A stretch of DNA of 39,956 nt, from contig DAHVDE010000032.1 of the NCBI GenBank assembly GCA_027313705.1, positions 1 through 39,956 on the forward strand, written 5' to 3'. A program made the translations under genes and the position numbers. Below the pieces are notes generated by a model. That model was not told where the DNA came from. It made no database searches and was given only the letters and a program-made list of their open reading frames with translations. This stretch comes from Actinomycetota bacterium (GTDB lineage Bacteria; Actinomycetota; Actinomycetes; Streptosporangiales; Streptosporangiaceae). Below, one piece after another: positions 38,023 to 39,956 of the stretch. Each line of letters starts with the position of its first letter. The first letter of the stretch is position 1.

Positions 38023-39956
38023 GGTGCCTGCTGGCCGATCCCGGCGGCCTGATCGGGACTGATCTGGCGGGCGATAAGCTTGCCTGCCTCCCAGGCCAGC
38101 AGCAAGGCGATGGCAGGGACCAGCGCCCAGGCCCACTCGCGCAGGTTGAGCTGGGTCGTCCCGAGCAGGCGGCGGAAGACGTCCATCTGGGTGACCAGCA
38201 CGGCCAGTATGAACTCGCCGATGATGGTCCTGTTCAGGTGCTTGCTGTCGAAGGTCGCCGTCGTCAGCACGGTGTCGCTCTCGCTGCGGCACTCCAGGGC
38301 CGCCACGATCAGGCAGAGCGCGAAAGACGTGAACGCGATCGAGTTGCCGATGGCGGCGCTGCCGAAATGGTGCTGGCCGAGCGCGATCATCGCAAGCAGC
38401 CCGATCGTGATGGCAAGCCCGGCCAGCCCGACCGTGATGACGACCCCCTTGGTCAGCACCTGCTGGCCGCGGCGCCGCGGTGCCCGCGCCATCAGCCCCG
38501 GTGTTTCCTTGTCGAAGCCGAGCGCGAAGCCGAACGGCGCGTTGACCACGAAGTGGACCCACAGGACCTGAGCCGGCGTGAAGGGCTCGCCTGAGGCGAT
38601 ATTGAACACGGTCGCGCCGAGGAAGGTCAGGACGAACACGACCAGGAGCACGAGCACGAACTTGATGTACTTGGTGAGATTGTCGTAGATCTTCCTGCCT
38701 TGCTCGACCGCGTGCACGATCGTGGCGAAGTTGTCGTCGGACAGGATCATGCGCCCGGCGTTCTTGGCAACCTCCGTGCCCGTGCCCATGGTGATGCCGA
38801 TGTCGGCGGCCTTGATCGACGGCGCGTCGTTCACGCCGTCACCGGTCATCGCCACCACGTCGCCTTTTTTCTTCAGCGTCTCGGTGAGCAGCACCTTGTG
38901 CTCGGGCGCGACCCGGCCGAGCACCCCGATCCGCTCGATGCTGTCCAGGCGCTTGGACTCTGGCATCGCGGCGAAGTCGGCACCGAGTACCGCGTCGCCG
39001 TCGATTCCGACCTGCCTGGCGATGGCCGCGCCGGTGATGACGTCGTCGCCGGTGACCATCCGCACCCGGATATGGGCTGCCTGCGCGCTAGCGACCGCCG
39101 CGTGCGATTCCTCCCTCGGCGGGTCAACCATCCCGACCAGGCTGGTCAGCCGCAGGTCGGTCACCAACTGGAGCAGGTCGCCGTCCCGGTCGAACCCGTC
39201 TGGGTCAAGATCCCTGGTCGCGGCGGCCATCACCCGCTTGCCTTCGCGCTCCATGCGCTCCAGATCCGCCGTGGCCCGCTCACCGAGACTGGTGGTCCAC
39301 GGGATGCTCGTGCCGCCCGACAGCGCCGTGGCTACCCGGGCCAGTACGGCGGGCGCGGCGCCTTTCACGAAGCAGCGGATGACCTGGCGCCCGCTCGCGT
39401 CCTTCGCCGAGTGGAACGTGGCCATCAGCTTGTAGGAAGGGTCGAACGGCAAGGTCGCCAGCCTGGGCAGTTCCTGCCTGGTGGCGTCGATGTCCATCCC
39501 TGCCTTATGGCCGAGGACCAGGAGGGCGCCCTCGGTGGGGTCGCCGACGACTTCGCCGTCGGCCAGCGTCGCGTCGCTGGCCACCAGATAGGGCAGGATC
39601 GCCTCTTCGATTCCGGCGGCCGAGCCCGCAGTATGCAGCACCCGGCCGTCAAGGCGGTAACCGGTGCCGGACACCGTGTACCTGTCGTCCGTGCTCACCA
39701 CCTCGACGGCGGTCATCTGATTCATCGTCAGCGTGCCGGTCTTGTCGGAATTGACCGCCGAGGTGAAGCCAAGCGTCTCGACCGACGGCAGGTCCTTGAC
39801 GATGGCGTTATGCCTGGCCAGGTCGACGCCGCCGACCGAGAGGATGGTCTGGGAAACGGTGGGCAGCGCTTCTGGTATGGCTGCGATGGCCAGCGAGATG
39901 GCGCTGACGAACAACACGTCCCAGGCCAGGCCGCGCTGCCTGCCGAGCACGAACAT
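38019..39956 (-). CDS. P-type cation-transporting ATPase, 3' part (5' end outside window)
   Basis: 645 residues visible; the gene continues past the window end. Landmarks of a P2-type pump: IPEALPTV in the fourth membrane helix, phosphorylation site DKTGT (Asp71 of the fragment), MVDPPREE, TGDDVITG, and the hinge MTGDGVNDAP. A C-terminal bundle of membrane helices follows. In helix 6 the usual calcium-binding NLVTD pattern reads HFVVN, so two expected ligands are absent and the ion is uncertain. The upstream actuator domain is missing only because of the window edge. Confidence 0.93.
   Translation of the reverse strand: MFVLGRQRGLAWDVLFVSAISLAIAAIPEALPTVSQTILSVGGVDLARHNAIVKDLPSVETLGFTSAVNSDKTGTLTMNQMTAVEVVSTDDRYTVSGTGYRLDGRVLHTAGSAAGIEEAILPYLVASDATLADGEVVGDPTEGALLVLGHKAGMDIDATRQELPRLATLPFDPSYKLMATFHSAKDASGRQVIRCFVKGAAPAVLARVATALSGGTSIPWTTSLGERATADLERMEREGKRVMAAATRDLDPDGFDRDGDLLQLVTDLRLTSLVGMVDPPREESHAAVASAQAAHIRVRMVTGDDVITGAAIARQVGIDGDAVLGADFAAMPESKRLDSIERIGVLGRVAPEHKVLLTETLKKKGDVVAMTGDGVNDAPSIKAADIGITMGTGTEVAKNAGRMILSDDNFATIVHAVEQGRKIYDNLTKYIKFVLVLLVVFVLTFLGATVFNIASGEPFTPAQVLWVHFVVNAPFGFALGFDKETPGLMARAPRRRGQQVLTKGVVITVGLAGLAITIGLLAMIALGQHHFGSAAIGNSIAFTSFALCLIVAALECRSESDTVLTTATFDSKHLNRTIIGEFILAVLVTQMDVFRRLLGTTQLNLREWAWALVPAIALLLAWEAGKLIARQISPDQAAGIGQQAP

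Overview
The window is GC-rich, gene-dense DNA with GTG/TTG starts and many ATGA or GTGA gene overlaps. Gene content (cytochrome bd with CydDC, form I aerobic CO dehydrogenases, a flotillin pair, an archaeal-type prolyl-tRNA synthetase, AraC/VOC and MarR/YceI pairs) fits an aerobic soil actinomycete (Actinomycetota). I cannot place the genus. I see no rRNA, tRNA, CRISPR array, transposase or prophage genes.

Layout. 1-1.4 kb: the end of a methyltransferase-like gene, then yceI and a divergent marR. 1.1-8.6 kb (minus strand): cydA-cydB-zwf-cydD-cydC, a cytochrome bd oxidase operon with a glucose-6-phosphate dehydrogenase gene inside it. 8.7-11.2 kb (plus): a GH15 glucosidase/trehalase and gluconokinase, so sugar supply and pentose-phosphate entry sit back to back with the high-affinity oxidase. 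11.2-14.5 kb: a YqhA/LiaF-like fusion protein, an NfeD-like/flotillin pair, and an AT-rich islet with a long hairpin and a small membrane protein.

14.5-31.9 kb is the centrepiece, a double CO dehydrogenase locus. Cluster 1 (minus) is coxM-S-L-D-E with a divergent LysR gene. Cluster 2 (plus) is an 85-aa ORFan, then coxM-S-L, an XdhC/CoxI-YHS fusion, coxG and five small genes, each encoding one N-terminal membrane helix plus a short helical tail. A convergent minus-strand operon carries a second coxD-coxE pair, flanked by two unrecognised small proteins and a GIY-YIG-like protein. Both large subunits have the form I motif AYxCSFR, and cluster 1 has Ser where the motif usually has Arg before the catalytic Cys. 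The two clusters divide the accessory genes between them: D/E with the first and in a separate operon, I/G with the second.

31.9-40 kb: a cupin, an exo/endonuclease/phosphatase-family membrane protein, an unknown small protein, an APH-type kinase, a GNAT acetyltransferase, proS, an AraC regulator with a VOC protein, and the 3' part of a P-type cation ATPase gene.

The best candidate for an undescribed system is the five-gene membrane-helix cassette after coxG, with the accessory genes around the second coxDE pair. CoxG is thought to link CO dehydrogenase to membrane quinone, so a membrane scaffold for this enzyme is a reasonable but untested idea.
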